Position numbers and translations under genes: made by a program
NCBI GenBank assembly: GCA_944322815.1
Contig: CALUQB010000026.1
Location: forward strand, 1-41,180
Reading direction: 5' to 3'
DNA: 41,180 bases
Origin: an uncultured Bacteroidales bacterium
Lineage (GTDB): Bacteria; Bacteroidota; Bacteroidia; Bacteroidales; UBA932
Part shown: one piece after another, positions 25,929-33,516 of the stretch
Numbering within the stretch: position 1 is the first letter of the stretch
How the letters are laid out: each line of letters begins with the position of its first letter
The notes under the pieces: model-generated
Told to the model about the DNA's origin: nothing
Database searches by the model: none
Seen by the model: the letters and a program-made list of their open reading frames with translations, nothing else

Positions 25929-27688
25929 GTAAGCGTCTCCGGAATGCCGTATCATGATAAAAAAAGCAAGGATATTGCCCCTGCTCATTGTTTTTTCCAT
26001 CGGTCAGGAAGTAGGTGCCGATAGACTTTCGGGGAAGCAGTCCGCTGGAGGATGTCCGCTCTGTTGAGGATGTCGGAGAGATATTCGAAGAAGTTTATCC
26101 CGTGGAGCCGGCAGGAACATGCCAGGGAGTAAAAGACGCATCCCTGTTTTGCCCCGGCGTGGCTGCCGAAGAAGAGGGAGTTTCTTCTTGATATTGATAT
26201 GTACCTGTTGATTCTCTCGATGAGGTTGTTATCCCACGCGTAGTCACCGCCGGAAGGTATGGCCTCAATGCCATCCCACTGGTTGAGCATGTAGTTTGCG
26301 GCCCTGTACATTTGGGATTTTGGGGGATACTTCTCCGGCTGCGACTTGATTCCGAGCAGAGCCTCCTTTATCTGCGAGAGTATCGGCGGGGCATATTCCC
26401 GACGCCATTTCAGATTGTCCTCCGCCGTCCACCCGTCTGTCCCGATCCTGTGCCTGTGCTCGTTCTGATAGATTCCGTTCGCCAGGGATAGTATCCTGTC
26501 CGCATCGGGATTGCCCTTCATCTCGAGGAACTCTCTCTTGCAGTGCTGGAGGCAGGCAAGCCTCAGTATCTTCCCTCCGGAGCGGGCGGCGACTTTCCTG
26601 TATGCGGCAAGGCCGTCTGACTGTATCGTGCCGCTGTAACCCTCGAGTTCCTTTAGGATAACCTCCTCGCTGCGCGAACCGTCGTCGTAGAAGAAGTAGA
26701 CGAGTCCCAGATGCACTGCGGCGATTACCCAGACATAGCCCTTGCGGCTTCCCCTGCCGTCATTCCGCTCCCTGTCCACAAGAACCTTGTGATAGGTCTC
26801 GTCGCAGCCCAGGTAGCTGTCTTCCCTGACGGCCTCCCGCATCGCCCTGTAAAGATTGTCAAACAGGGCGGCGGTCTTCTTCAGAAGTCCGTGGGCGGTC
26901 TGTTTGTCTATATTGAAGCCGTTCTCGCCGAAGTATGCCACGATGCGCTCCACGGGCATCGAGTACAGGTAGCGGAGTTGGGCTATGCCGGCGATGAACG
27001 AACCGTCGAAGCTGGAGTTCTGGAGAGGGGCAAGAGGTGCCCTGGCACTTACCAGCCTCTCCCCGTCCTTCATCGTATGGATGTGATACACGTCCTTGAT
27101 GAACCTCGGCGGTATCATCCTGTAGCGGACAGCGTCCCTTGTGCTGGACGGGACGTGCCCTTCCATGCCCGGAGGATACACCTCATGTTCCACCGTCTCC
27201 ACCTCGAAGTTCATCTTGCGTCTTGCCCCGTTATTGCCCCTGGCTTTGCGCTCCGCCTCTTTCCTTGCCGTCTCCACGGCGCTCCCTGGAGCCTCGGGGA
27301 CAGGACGTTGTTTTTCCGATTTCTTTTCGGCAAGTCTGGACATGCCGCGCATCTGGTTCCGCGCCTTCTCCAGACTGCTGTCGCGTTCCTTCAGCAGGGA
27401 CTCGAGATTGGCGATGGTTGCCGACATCGACTTCATGCTTGCAGACATCTCATCAATGGTGAGTCTCAGCTGTGAAATCGTCGCATTCGATGCCGCCAGC
27501 TGAGACTCCAGAAGTTTGATTATCATGTCCTTTTCCATACATCTAAGGTACGGAAAATAAACGACAATTCCAACGGTTTGATGAATTTATTTCATTGATT
27601 GCCAAAAGTTTATCTGCAAATAAGCCGCGCCCTGTAGCGTTTCCGGAACTGTACGCTTTCAAGCGAGACCCCTGACATTATGATACGG
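25929..27688 (-). mobile_element. IS66-family insertion sequence, right end apparently cut
   Basis: The left end starts GTAAGCGTCTCCGGAATG followed by CCGTATCATGAT, an IS66-type terminus beginning GTAAGCG. At the other side the inner part of the same repeat appears inverted, ATTATGATACGG (27677-27688), but the expected outer part (CATTCCGGAGACGCTTAC) is missing and prophage left-end sequence follows. Only tnpC is present, as in the ISBst12-like subgroup. No 8-bp target duplication can be shown because the right end is not in the window. Confidence 0.75.
25985..27538 (-). CDS. tnpC: IS66 family transposase (TnpC)
   Basis: 517 residues, full length for IS66 TnpC. Residues about 9-70 form a coiled coil (leucine-zipper-like SQLAASNATISQLRLTIDEM and the following MSATIANLESLL). 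A KRP-rich linker leads to the IS66 domain: EDSYLGCDETYHKVLVD (first D), GTIQSDGLAAYRKV (second D), RLACLQHCKREFLEM, and WDNNLIERINRYISISRRN-SLFFGSHAGA (catalytic E). The C-terminal tail GVFYSLACSCRLHGINFFEYL is the usual IS66 end. No frameshift or stop, so it may be active. No tnpA or tnpB is seen upstream. Confidence 0.95.
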   Translation of the reverse strand: MEKDMIIKLLESQLAASNATISQLRLTIDEMSASMKSMSATIANLESLLKERDSSLEKARNQMRGMSRLAEKKSEKQRPVPEAPGSAVETARKEAERKARGNNGARRKMNFEVETVEHEVYPPGMEGHVPSSTRDAVRYRMIPPRFIKDVYHIHTMKDGERLVSARAPLAPLQNSSFDGSFIAGIAQLRYLYSMPVERIVAYFGENGFNIDKQTAHGLLKKTAALFDNLYRAMREAVREDSYLGCDETYHKVLVDRERNDGRGSRKGYVWVIAAVHLGLVYFFYDDGSRSEEVILKELEGYSGTIQSDGLAAYRKVAARSGGKILRLACLQHCKREFLEMKGNPDADRILSLANGIYQNEHRHRIGTDGWTAEDNLKWRREYAPPILSQIKEALLGIKSQPEKYPPKSQMYRAANYMLNQWDGIEAIPSGGDYAWDNNLIERINRYISISRRNSLFFGSHAGAKQGCVFYSLACSCRLHGINFFEYLSDILNRADILQRTASPKVYRHLLPDRWKKQ

Positions 27689-28140
27689 GGGTAAAAACGA
27701 AATGTGTAGGGTAGGGGAGTGTATGTGAAGTGTGTAAGTATTTGGTTGAGTGTGGGTAAGGAGAATTTGAGTAGGGGAGTGCAGTCAAAACGAAATGTTA
27801 CTTTGCTTTACATTCGCGTAACATTTCAGGCCGATTTTGAAGGGTCCGTTCAAGTTGAATGTTACATTAACCGGAGATATTGATATATCAGGCGCAGAAA
27901 AACGCAAATTAGGCCGCTATAAGGGCAATTATAACCTTTATGGCGGCTTAATTGTATACCGTTCAAACGGCATTAAAATGCCCTTAAAAATTCATTGCGT
28001 TCTCGGCACAAAAATAGTCTCTCAAAAAGGTGATTTCTTAAGGTTAGGGTTACATTTAGGGTGACACTTAGGGTTACACTGTGAAAGCCTGTCAAAACGA
28101 AATGTGCGTGTTAGGGTTACATTTAGGGTGACAAAATTTG
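27689..28140. repeat. Prophage left end with repeated sites (attL / transposase-binding candidates)
   Basis: AAAACGAAATGT occurs three times in the same direction (27694-27705, 27787-27798, 28094-28105). GTAGGGGAGTG occurs at 27711 and 27771. A 23-bp string beginning TTAGGGTTACATTTAGGG occurs at 28044-28066 and 28111-28133, with further TTAGGGT between. GAAATGTTAC/GTAACATTTC forms an inverted repeat at 27792-27801 and 27818-27827. By analogy with Mu, such sites bind the transposase. An open frame at 27837-28064 has no family likeness and is not called as a gene. 28141-28318 holds only a short GGGGGT/ACCCCC inverted repeat. Confidence 0.75.
27906..27953. repeat. Imperfect 18-bp inverted repeat inside the prophage left end
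   Basis: AATTAGGCCGCTATAAGG and CCTTTATGGCGGCTTAATT mirror each other with a few mismatches around a 10-nt centre. It could fold as RNA or mark a small degenerate element. It has no T run and no known counterpart. Confidence 0.55.
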
Positions 28141-28318
28141 GAAAAATATGAGCGATTTGAGGGGGTATAATGCCCAAAATATTTATTAAATCGGCTAAAA
28201 TGAGCGGATATAGACCCCCTTATGACTGTAAAAATGGTATTTGAATTAAAGGTTAATCGTCGTTTAGTCAGATGGTTAGCCTTTAACTATATTCTGGAAT
28301 GCGTGTGTGAGGTATTAT

Positions 28319-29020
28319 TTATCCCATAGTATTGAATCGGATGCTTGCTTTAATCAGAGCAAGAGCCCGAATTGAATTCCACGGAATGTCCTGTGGTGCA
28401 TAACTGGAATTGCGACTGACAAGAGTCACTTTCTGGGGGTCAATGGCTTTTTGGATGTATTTAATCGCAACATAGTCATCCCCATCAAGGGAAAATGCAA
28501 CGAGATACATTTCGCCCCATAATATATTGTCCACGGAAACTTTTTTATATAGGATGATGTCTCCAGACTGGAGAATAGGCTGCATGGATTCTCCGAACAC
28601 ATACAAGGCCCCGTCACATCGGGGTAGATTCGGGATTTGGATCTGTCCAATTGGTATGTCGGAACTCGTGTCGTCAAATAGTGCCAGAATTCCAGCTTGA
28701 GCTGTAATTCTATATAATGGTACTGTTTGAGATTCTATATTGTGGTCAGTTCGTAATGAAAAAGTGTTTTTTACACTAACTTCTGTATGATTTCCCTTTT
28801 CTGCGTTGCCGTCACCTGTTATCAACCAATCAAGCGAAATGTTTGGATATGTGGCGATAAATTTCGCCAAAATGTCTTCTGTAATTCCTGTTTTAGATTC
28901 CAACGTCCCGCGTGATACGCCAATTTTTGCATAAAATTCGCGTTTGCTAATCCCCAAAGAATCAGCATATTGAAGAATTCTCTGTTTTATTGGCGAAATC
29001 TTTTGTTCTTTTTCTTGCAT
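28319..29020 (-). CDS. Prophage repressor, XRE HTH with S24 peptidase domain
   Basis: 233 residues starting MQEKEQKISPIKQRILQY. N-terminal HTH (LGISKREFYAKIGVSRGTLE) followed by YPNISLDWLITGDG, a mark of Bacteroidetes phage repressors. The C-terminal LexA/CI-like peptidase domain has the catalytic Ser in ALYVFGESMQPILQSGDIIL and Lys in DDYVAIKYIQKA, so self-cleavage and RecA-dependent induction are expected. Its ATG lies between two copies of a 17-bp repeat, so it can repress itself and the divergent early genes. It replaces the Mu c repressor, which has no S24 domain. The longer frame to 29086 runs back through the promoters. Confidence 0.9.
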   Translation of the reverse strand: MQEKEQKISPIKQRILQYADSLGISKREFYAKIGVSRGTLESKTGITEDILAKFIATYPNISLDWLITGDGNAEKGNHTEVSVKNTFSLRTDHNIESQTVPLYRITAQAGILALFDDTSSDIPIGQIQIPNLPRCDGALYVFGESMQPILQSGDIILYKKVSVDNILWGEMYLVAFSLDGDDYVAIKYIQKAIDPQKVTLVSRNSSYAPQDIPWNSIRALALIKASIRFNTMG

Positions 29021-29039
29021 AATGGCGAAATCTTTTGTT
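28991..29039. promoter_or_regulatory. Paired operator repeats of the lysogeny switch
   Basis: TGGCGAAATCTTTTGTT occurs at 28991-29007 and again at 29023-29039, same direction, 32 bp apart (about three helical turns). The first covers the repressor start region, the second ends at the first bases of the early -7 box. A related GGCGATAAATTTCGCC near-palindrome occurs within the repressor gene (about 28854-28869). They are the natural candidates for repressor binding. Confidence 0.75.
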
Positions 29040-29046
29040 ATATTTG
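29015..29046 (+). promoter_or_regulatory. Prophage early promoter
   Basis: TTG (29015-29017), 21 bp, TATATTTG (29039-29046). The -7 box abuts the second operator repeat. Confidence 0.7.
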
Positions 29047-29071
29047 CGGAACTTCTTTTAGGGAAGTGTGG

Positions 29072-29101
29072 CAAAGGTACGAACAATTAAGAAGAAAACA
29101 A
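29072..29101 (-). promoter_or_regulatory. Repressor promoter
   Basis: Minus-strand TACCTTTG (29079-29072) with TTG (29101-29099) exactly 19 bp upstream. Its transcript crosses the early promoter and both operator copies; the arrangement is face to face, so the two promoters should interfere. Confidence 0.75.
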
Positions 29102-29115
29102 TAAAGCTAAAAAGT

Positions 29116-29505
29116 ATGAGAAAGTACATCAGTGTAAAGCCGGAAATCATCAGTTCACTTGCAGCGAAATACGGCATAACTCGCCGGGCTGTATGGATGG
29201 CTCTTTCATTCCTTACAAAGAACGAAAGAGGAAACAACATCAGGAAGGATGCAATGGCATCGGGAGGCCGGTACATAGAAGATGATTTCATTCCGAACTG
29301 TCAGACCGAATTTCGTGCGGATGGTATGCACCAGCGGTTTGCTGCCGGAGTGGAGGTTATCATGAGAGGCAACACCATGAGTCTGATTGTTCCAGGGATG
29401 GAGCCGGAGAATTATGTGGATGTGGATCTGCATTCATGGGGCAATATTCTGGAGCGGGCGCAAGCCATTTCAGAGAAGAAAAAGTTTGAATCAATCAATA
29501 AATAA
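29116..29505 (+). CDS. Putative DNA-binding early protein in the Ner position
   Basis: 129 residues from MRKYISVKPEIISSLAAKYG; a GTG at 29068 would add 16 basic residues. The N-terminal SLAAKYGITRRAVWMALSFL looks like a helix-turn-helix, followed by a stretch rich in charged residues and a C-terminal part (VIMRGNTMSLIVPGMEPENY) of unknown fold. First gene after the early promoter, opposite the repressor and before the transposase, the place of Ner in Mu. A role in turning down the switch promoters is inferred from position. Confidence 0.7.
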   Translation: MRKYISVKPEIISSLAAKYGITRRAVWMALSFLTKNERGNNIRKDAMASGGRYIEDDFIPNCQTEFRADGMHQRFAAGVEVIMRGNTMSLIVPGMEPENYVDVDLHSWGNILERAQAISEKKKFESINK

Positions 29506-29513
29506 TCACGATC

Positions 29514-29738
29514 ATGACCAAAGACAATTATTAGAAAGCACTGGAAATCATTTCCCAGAACCATTCAACTGAAATAAAGATCAACCTTCCGTCCAATGGC
29601 TTTGTCGGGGACACCCTCGGGATATCAGAATTCAATCTCACTATCACACGGTGTTGCGCATCTGTGGTTGATCACCTGATAAAATCAGGATATGTCCTCT
29701 CAATGACAAAGGACGGTTTGAGTGTAGACAAATATTAA
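29514..29738 (+). pseudogene. Small prophage reading frame interrupted by TAG at codon 7
   Basis: ATG at 29514 opens MTKDNY, then TAG (29532-29534), then an uninterrupted 67-codon frame: KALEIISQNHSTEIKINLPS, a middle with NGFVGDTLGISEFNLTITRC, and a VVDHLIKSGYVLSMTKDGLS end before TAA at 29736. The frame is in step across the TAG, the composition is protein-like, and the VVDHLIKSGY-VLSMTKDGLSV end resembles short phage proteins with a winged-helix look. Either a nonsense mutation has broken it, or a downstream start or readthrough is used. No good internal ATG exists early in the frame. Confidence 0.6.
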
Positions 29739-29827
29739 CAAATGCCGGGATACGCTGTGAAGCGCTTTGTGTACAACAGTTTGATTTTTCCACATGATAG
29801 TTCCATTAGGTACACTCCCGGATAATT

Positions 29828-29911
29828 TCCCGTATAGCTCAGTTGGTAGAGCAGTCCAAACCTGCAAGGCAGGAGGAAGTGTCTCTGGTTCGAGTCCGGA
29901 TGCGGGAACCA
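29828..29911 (+). ncRNA. tRNA-like element with an abnormal anticodon arm
   Basis: Acceptor arms TCCCGTA/TGCGGGA, D arm GCTC-AGTTGGTA-GAGC, T arm TCTGG-TTCGAGT-CCGGA, discriminator A and an encoded CCA (29909-29911) are all present. Between D and T arms lie 31 nt instead of about 22. The only stable pairing there is CCTGC-AAG-GCAGG (5 bp, 3-nt loop), extended by TCC/GGA over a small internal loop; no 7-nt anticodon loop with T33 fits, so no amino acid can be given. It ends 12 nt before the transposase ATG. May be a decayed tRNA or a tRNA mimic. Confidence 0.65.
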
Positions 29912-29923
29912 ATCAGAAAGAAA

Positions 29924-31969
29924 ATGGAAGTATTCAACAACATACTGTGCGTGACGGTCAGTGAATTGACGGGTGGCGAGGATGGAGAAGAAGTGATGTC
30001 TTATAACAATTATAAGCAGTTATGTGCTCGTGATCGCGTGACTGTTGTCCGTCCAGGCAAAGGAATGGACAGTTACGCCCTTGTCGAATGGACTTCCATT
30101 CCGGAACGGTTCAAGAGAAAATTCATAGCCAAATACGGAGATCCGGAGAAGAAGATGAGAGAGCAGGACGGGATCCTACAATACGACCAGGCCGCAAGGG
30201 AGTTCTTTGCGGAATATCGGCTGCCAGACGGCAAGGAACTGAAATCAGAGACCCAGTCTGAATATGTCATCAATGCGTCTGTGCTCAACAGGCTGATCGA
30301 TAGGTACAACAGGCAACGCAGCTGCCGTAACATGGCAGGGAACTCCACCCCGATATCCTGGGAAGGTATTCTTGCAGAGTGCGAGAGACTGCGTGATGAA
30401 TACGGACATACTCTTCCGAAAAACAAGGCCAGGCTGCAGGATAAAATGCGCCAGTACCGGAGTCAAGGATATCAGTGTCTGGTATCTGGGAAATTGACCA
30501 ACATAAATGCCGTGAAGCTTATGCCGGACGGGCAGAGACTGGCGATTGCGCTCAAGCGTTCCCGTGTACCGGTCTATACCAATATGCAGATTTTCGAGAA
30601 GTACAATGAACTGGCTCTGGACAAAGGCTGGAAACCGCTCAAGTCCCCTGCCACTATGACCCAGTTCCTGAACCGCCCGGAAGTGAAGATCCAGTGGTTT
30701 GATGCCACAAACGGGGAACTTGCTGCGAAACAGGTGTATAATCGTCAGAATGTCACGATAATGCCGGACAAGAGGGATTCCATTTGGTACGGTGACGGAA
30801 CAAAACTCAACCTGTTCTATAAGGTATATACTCCGCAGGGCTACAAACTTGCCACACTCCAGGTCTTCGAGGTTATTGACGCATATTCTGAATGTTTCAT
30901 AGGGTATAACATTTCGCAGACCGAATGTTTCGAGAGCATGTATGAGGCATACAGGATGGCCATTGAGCTGACCGGCCATCTTCCTGTAGAACTCATATAT
31001 GACAACCAGGGCGGCACCAAGAGAGAAGACGCAAAGGAGTGGCTGAGGAAACTTGCTACCTGCAGCCGGCCGACTGCCCCGTACAATGCTGCCTCAAAGT
31101 CCATAGAGTCAATATTCGGCCGTTTCCAGAGGCAGGTACTGCACAAGTATTTTGGATATACCGGAGGCAATATCACAAGCAAATCCGAATCATCCAGGCC
31201 GAATATGGAATTCATCGAGGCAAATGTGAACAGTCTCCCGACATTCGAGGAACTGTGCGGCATATATGCGGAAGCACGCCAGGAATGGAATCACTTGAAA
31301 CATTATAAATACGACAGGCCGAGGGTGGAACTTTATGAGAGTTCCAGAAATGATGAGTCAGTAGTGCTGACCGATGCGCTCCGGCGTGATCTGTTCTGGG
31401 TGACATCCCAGAAGGAGTGCAAGTTTACCGCACGGGGACTTCAGATTACAATCAACAAACAGAAATACATCTACGATGTTTACGGGAAAGACGGTTTTAC
31501 AGACATGGCTTTCCGGCGCGACAATACAGGCAGAAGTTTCTATGTGCAGTATGATCCGCACGACATGACCAAAGTCAGGCTGTGCACTAAAGATGACTAC
31601 GGATATCAATGTGTGGCTATCGGGGAACCGTATGTTACCACCCACAGGGCTATGCAAGACCAGAAAGAGGGAGAGAGGGCATTCCTGTTCAAGATGATAG
31701 ATACGAACAAACTGGAGCGCGTAAGACGGCATATCAATGGGCTGCAGCTGGAAATGGAGCATGGGGTTGCCCCGGAACAGCACGGACTTGTTACGCCAAG
31801 ACCGAAAGGTATTTCAGACAAGGAATATGAATATTATGCGGATCTGATCCGTGCTGAACAGGACGGTATCCATGAGTCCGGCAACGCTATCCCTGTAGCG
31901 GTCGGCCAGCAGGAGAAGGAGATCTCAAATATGACCTTTGACCAGATAAAGGCCCTTGACAGAATGTAA
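29924..31969 (+). CDS. Mu-type DDE transposase (MuA-like)
   Basis: 681 residues (MuA has 663), starting at MEVFNNILCVTVSEL just after the tRNA-like element. It would join phage ends to target DNA for integration and replicative transposition. N-terminal DNA-binding part (about 1-270), then the RNase H-like core: DSIWYGDGTKLNLFYK (D291), VELIYDNQGGTKREDAKEWL (D360) and YNAASKSIESIFGRFQ (E395), a D-69-D-34-E spacing. A Mu C-terminal beta-barrel follows (LRRDLFWVTSQKECKFTARG, ITINKQKYIYDVYG). The tail with EQHGLVTPRPKGISDKEYEY may contact the B protein, as in MuA. Ends 19 nt before the ATPase gene. Confidence 0.93.
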   Translation: MEVFNNILCVTVSELTGGEDGEEVMSYNNYKQLCARDRVTVVRPGKGMDSYALVEWTSIPERFKRKFIAKYGDPEKKMREQDGILQYDQAAREFFAEYRLPDGKELKSETQSEYVINASVLNRLIDRYNRQRSCRNMAGNSTPISWEGILAECERLRDEYGHTLPKNKARLQDKMRQYRSQGYQCLVSGKLTNINAVKLMPDGQRLAIALKRSRVPVYTNMQIFEKYNELALDKGWKPLKSPATMTQFLNRPEVKIQWFDATNGELAAKQVYNRQNVTIMPDKRDSIWYGDGTKLNLFYKVYTPQGYKLATLQVFEVIDAYSECFIGYNISQTECFESMYEAYRMAIELTGHLPVELIYDNQGGTKREDAKEWLRKLATCSRPTAPYNAASKSIESIFGRFQRQVLHKYFGYTGGNITSKSESSRPNMEFIEANVNSLPTFEELCGIYAEARQEWNHLKHYKYDRPRVELYESSRNDESVVLTDALRRDLFWVTSQKECKFTARGLQITINKQKYIYDVYGKDGFTDMAFRRDNTGRSFYVQYDPHDMTKVRLCTKDDYGYQCVAIGEPYVTTHRAMQDQKEGERAFLFKMIDTNKLERVRRHINGLQLEMEHGVAPEQHGLVTPRPKGISDKEYEYYADLIRAEQDGIHESGNAIPVAVGQQEKEISNMTFDQIKALDRM

Positions 31970-31988
31970 TCCACAAAAATCAATAGTT

Positions 31989-32861
31989 ATGATAAACACA
32001 GAACAGAAAGAACAGATCAGGGCAAGGCTTGAGACCTATGTAAAGCGTTACCCTTCGCAGACAAAGGCCGTGAATTCCCTCAAGGGAACATCAGCCGGGA
32101 CAGTATCATCAATCCTGAACAGGAAATGGGAGCTCATTTCGGAGGATATGTGGATGAAGCTATCGTCGCAACTGGACAGTGCATCGGAATGGCAGCTGTG
32201 CCGTACATCCGCATTCAATTCCCTGATGCTCTATATGCAGGATGCAAAGGATGAAAGCAATGTTATGTGGGTAACCGGCCCGGCAGGGATAGGCAAGAGT
32301 ACTGCAGCCGGTGTATTCTGCCGGGAGCATAAGAATGTTTTTCTTGTCACTTGCAGTGAGGATATGCACAAATCTGACTTCATCAGGGAGCTCGCTTCAA
32401 AAGTGGGTGTTCGGTCAATAGGAATGACTGTCCGGGAGACTCTTGCTGCCGTTATCGATGCGCTTGTAAGGATGGACAGCCCTCTTCTGATCTTCGATGA
32501 AGGCGACAAACTGACTGATACGGTGCTGTACTACTATATCAGTCTGTACAATGCTCTGGAGGACAAATGCGGTATGATATTCCTTTCCACCAATTACATC
32601 CAGGAAAGGATGCGCAAAGGACTGAACCGTGGCAAAAAGGGCTATGATGAGATAGACAGCCGTATCTGCAGGAGATTCGTCCCTCTTGATCTTGTGAATT
32701 CAAATGAGGTCGAGGCTATATGCCAGGCCAATGGCCTTCTTGACACGGCAGCTATCCGGACAGTGAAACAGGAGGCGGCGTCATGCGGCAACGACCTCCG
32801 GAGGGTCAAGAAATCAATCCATAAAGAGCTGAAGAAACTCTCTTTGAAGGATGCTCGATAA
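31989..32861 (+). CDS. MuB-like AAA ATPase (transposition target selector)
   Basis: 290 residues from MINTEQKEQIRARLETYVKR. An N-terminal helix-turn-helix-like part (VNSLKGTSAGTVSSILNRKW) precedes an AAA ATPase: WVTGPAGIGKSTAAGVF (Walker A), LLIFDEGDKLTDTVLYYY (Walker B with DE), FLSTNYIQERM (sensor 1). In Mu, MuB binds DNA in filaments, picks the target and gives target immunity. Immediately downstream of the transposase, which supports the assignment over a generic ATPase. Confidence 0.9.
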   Translation: MINTEQKEQIRARLETYVKRYPSQTKAVNSLKGTSAGTVSSILNRKWELISEDMWMKLSSQLDSASEWQLCRTSAFNSLMLYMQDAKDESNVMWVTGPAGIGKSTAAGVFCREHKNVFLVTCSEDMHKSDFIRELASKVGVRSIGMTVRETLAAVIDALVRMDSPLLIFDEGDKLTDTVLYYYISLYNALEDKCGMIFLSTNYIQERMRKGLNRGKKGYDEIDSRICRRFVPLDLVNSNEVEAICQANGLLDTAAIRTVKQEAASCGNDLRRVKKSIHKELKKLSLKDAR

Positions 32862-32880
32862 CCGTTCAAACAGTGTTCAA

Positions 32881-33516
32881 ATGAAGAGATCACTATCAGC
32901 GAGTCAAGTCATCAGCATAAGGCATCGTACTATCACTTTGTCCGGTGAATGGGAAAAATGTATTGGAACGATGAACCGTCATGGGGTGGTTTTCTTTTGG
33001 GGGAATTCAGGTAACGGAAAGACTTCGGCTGTCGTCAGTCTGAGCAAGGAGTTGGCAGCATTCGGGAAGGTGCTTTACATTCCACTCGAAGAAAAGTTCA
33101 GCCTGTCATTCCAGAACACACTCAAGCGTTATGGATTGATTGAATGCGGCTCCAGATTCCAGGTGCTGGACAGTTGTACGATAGAAGAACTTGAGGAAAG
33201 GCTTTCCAGACCAAAATCACCGGAATTCATAGTCATAGACTCTTTCCAGTATATGCAAATGACTTACAGACAGTATATATCATTCAAAGAAAAATATTCA
33301 AACAAGCTCCTGATATTCGTCAGCCATGCAGATGGCAGACAACCTCTCGGACGCGCTGCCAGAAGTGTAAAATATGATGCGGACTTGAAAATCTGGGTGG
33401 AAGGATACAAGGCATTCAGCAAGGGCCGTTTCATTGGGGAGACCGGCGAGGCTGTCATCTGGCAGAAAGGGGCTGAGGACTATTGGGGAATCAAAAAACA
33501 GGAGGAACAAAAATGA
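32881..33516 (+). CDS. Second P-loop ATPase of the transposition operon
   Basis: 211 residues from MKRSLSASQVISIRHRTITL; the ATG at 32851 would overlap the previous gene by 11 nt. RecA/AAA-like: VFFWGNSGNGKTSAVVSLSK (Walker A), EFIVIDSFQYMQM (Walker B), LLIFVSHADGRQPLGRAARS (sensor-like, similar to RecA/DnaB-type fold). Lacks the N-terminal DNA-binding part of the MuB-like protein. Function unknown; possibly a partner in target choice or a DNA replication helper. Classical Mu has no equivalent at this position. It overlaps the next gene by 4 nt. Confidence 0.75.
   Translation: MKRSLSASQVISIRHRTITLSGEWEKCIGTMNRHGVVFFWGNSGNGKTSAVVSLSKELAAFGKVLYIPLEEKFSLSFQNTLKRYGLIECGSRFQVLDSCTIEELEERLSRPKSPEFIVIDSFQYMQMTYRQYISFKEKYSNKLLIFVSHADGRQPLGRAARSVKYDADLKIWVEGYKAFSKGRFIGETGEAVIWQKGAEDYWGIKKQEEQK

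Noticed and set aside
27837-28064. Possible 75-residue protein in the prophage left end
   Set aside because: It uses a TTG start, spans an inverted repeat and the TTAGGGT sites, and matches nothing I recognise.
29828-29911. Amber suppressor tRNA that would read the TAG at 29532
   Set aside because: The anticodon region has no CTA and no normal 7-nt loop, so it could not read TAG. The closeness of the two oddities may be chance.
29700-29912. Minus-strand 70-residue frame
   Set aside because: It is the antisense translation of the tRNA-like element, a well-known kind of false gene (GLEPETL and LPTELYGK patterns).
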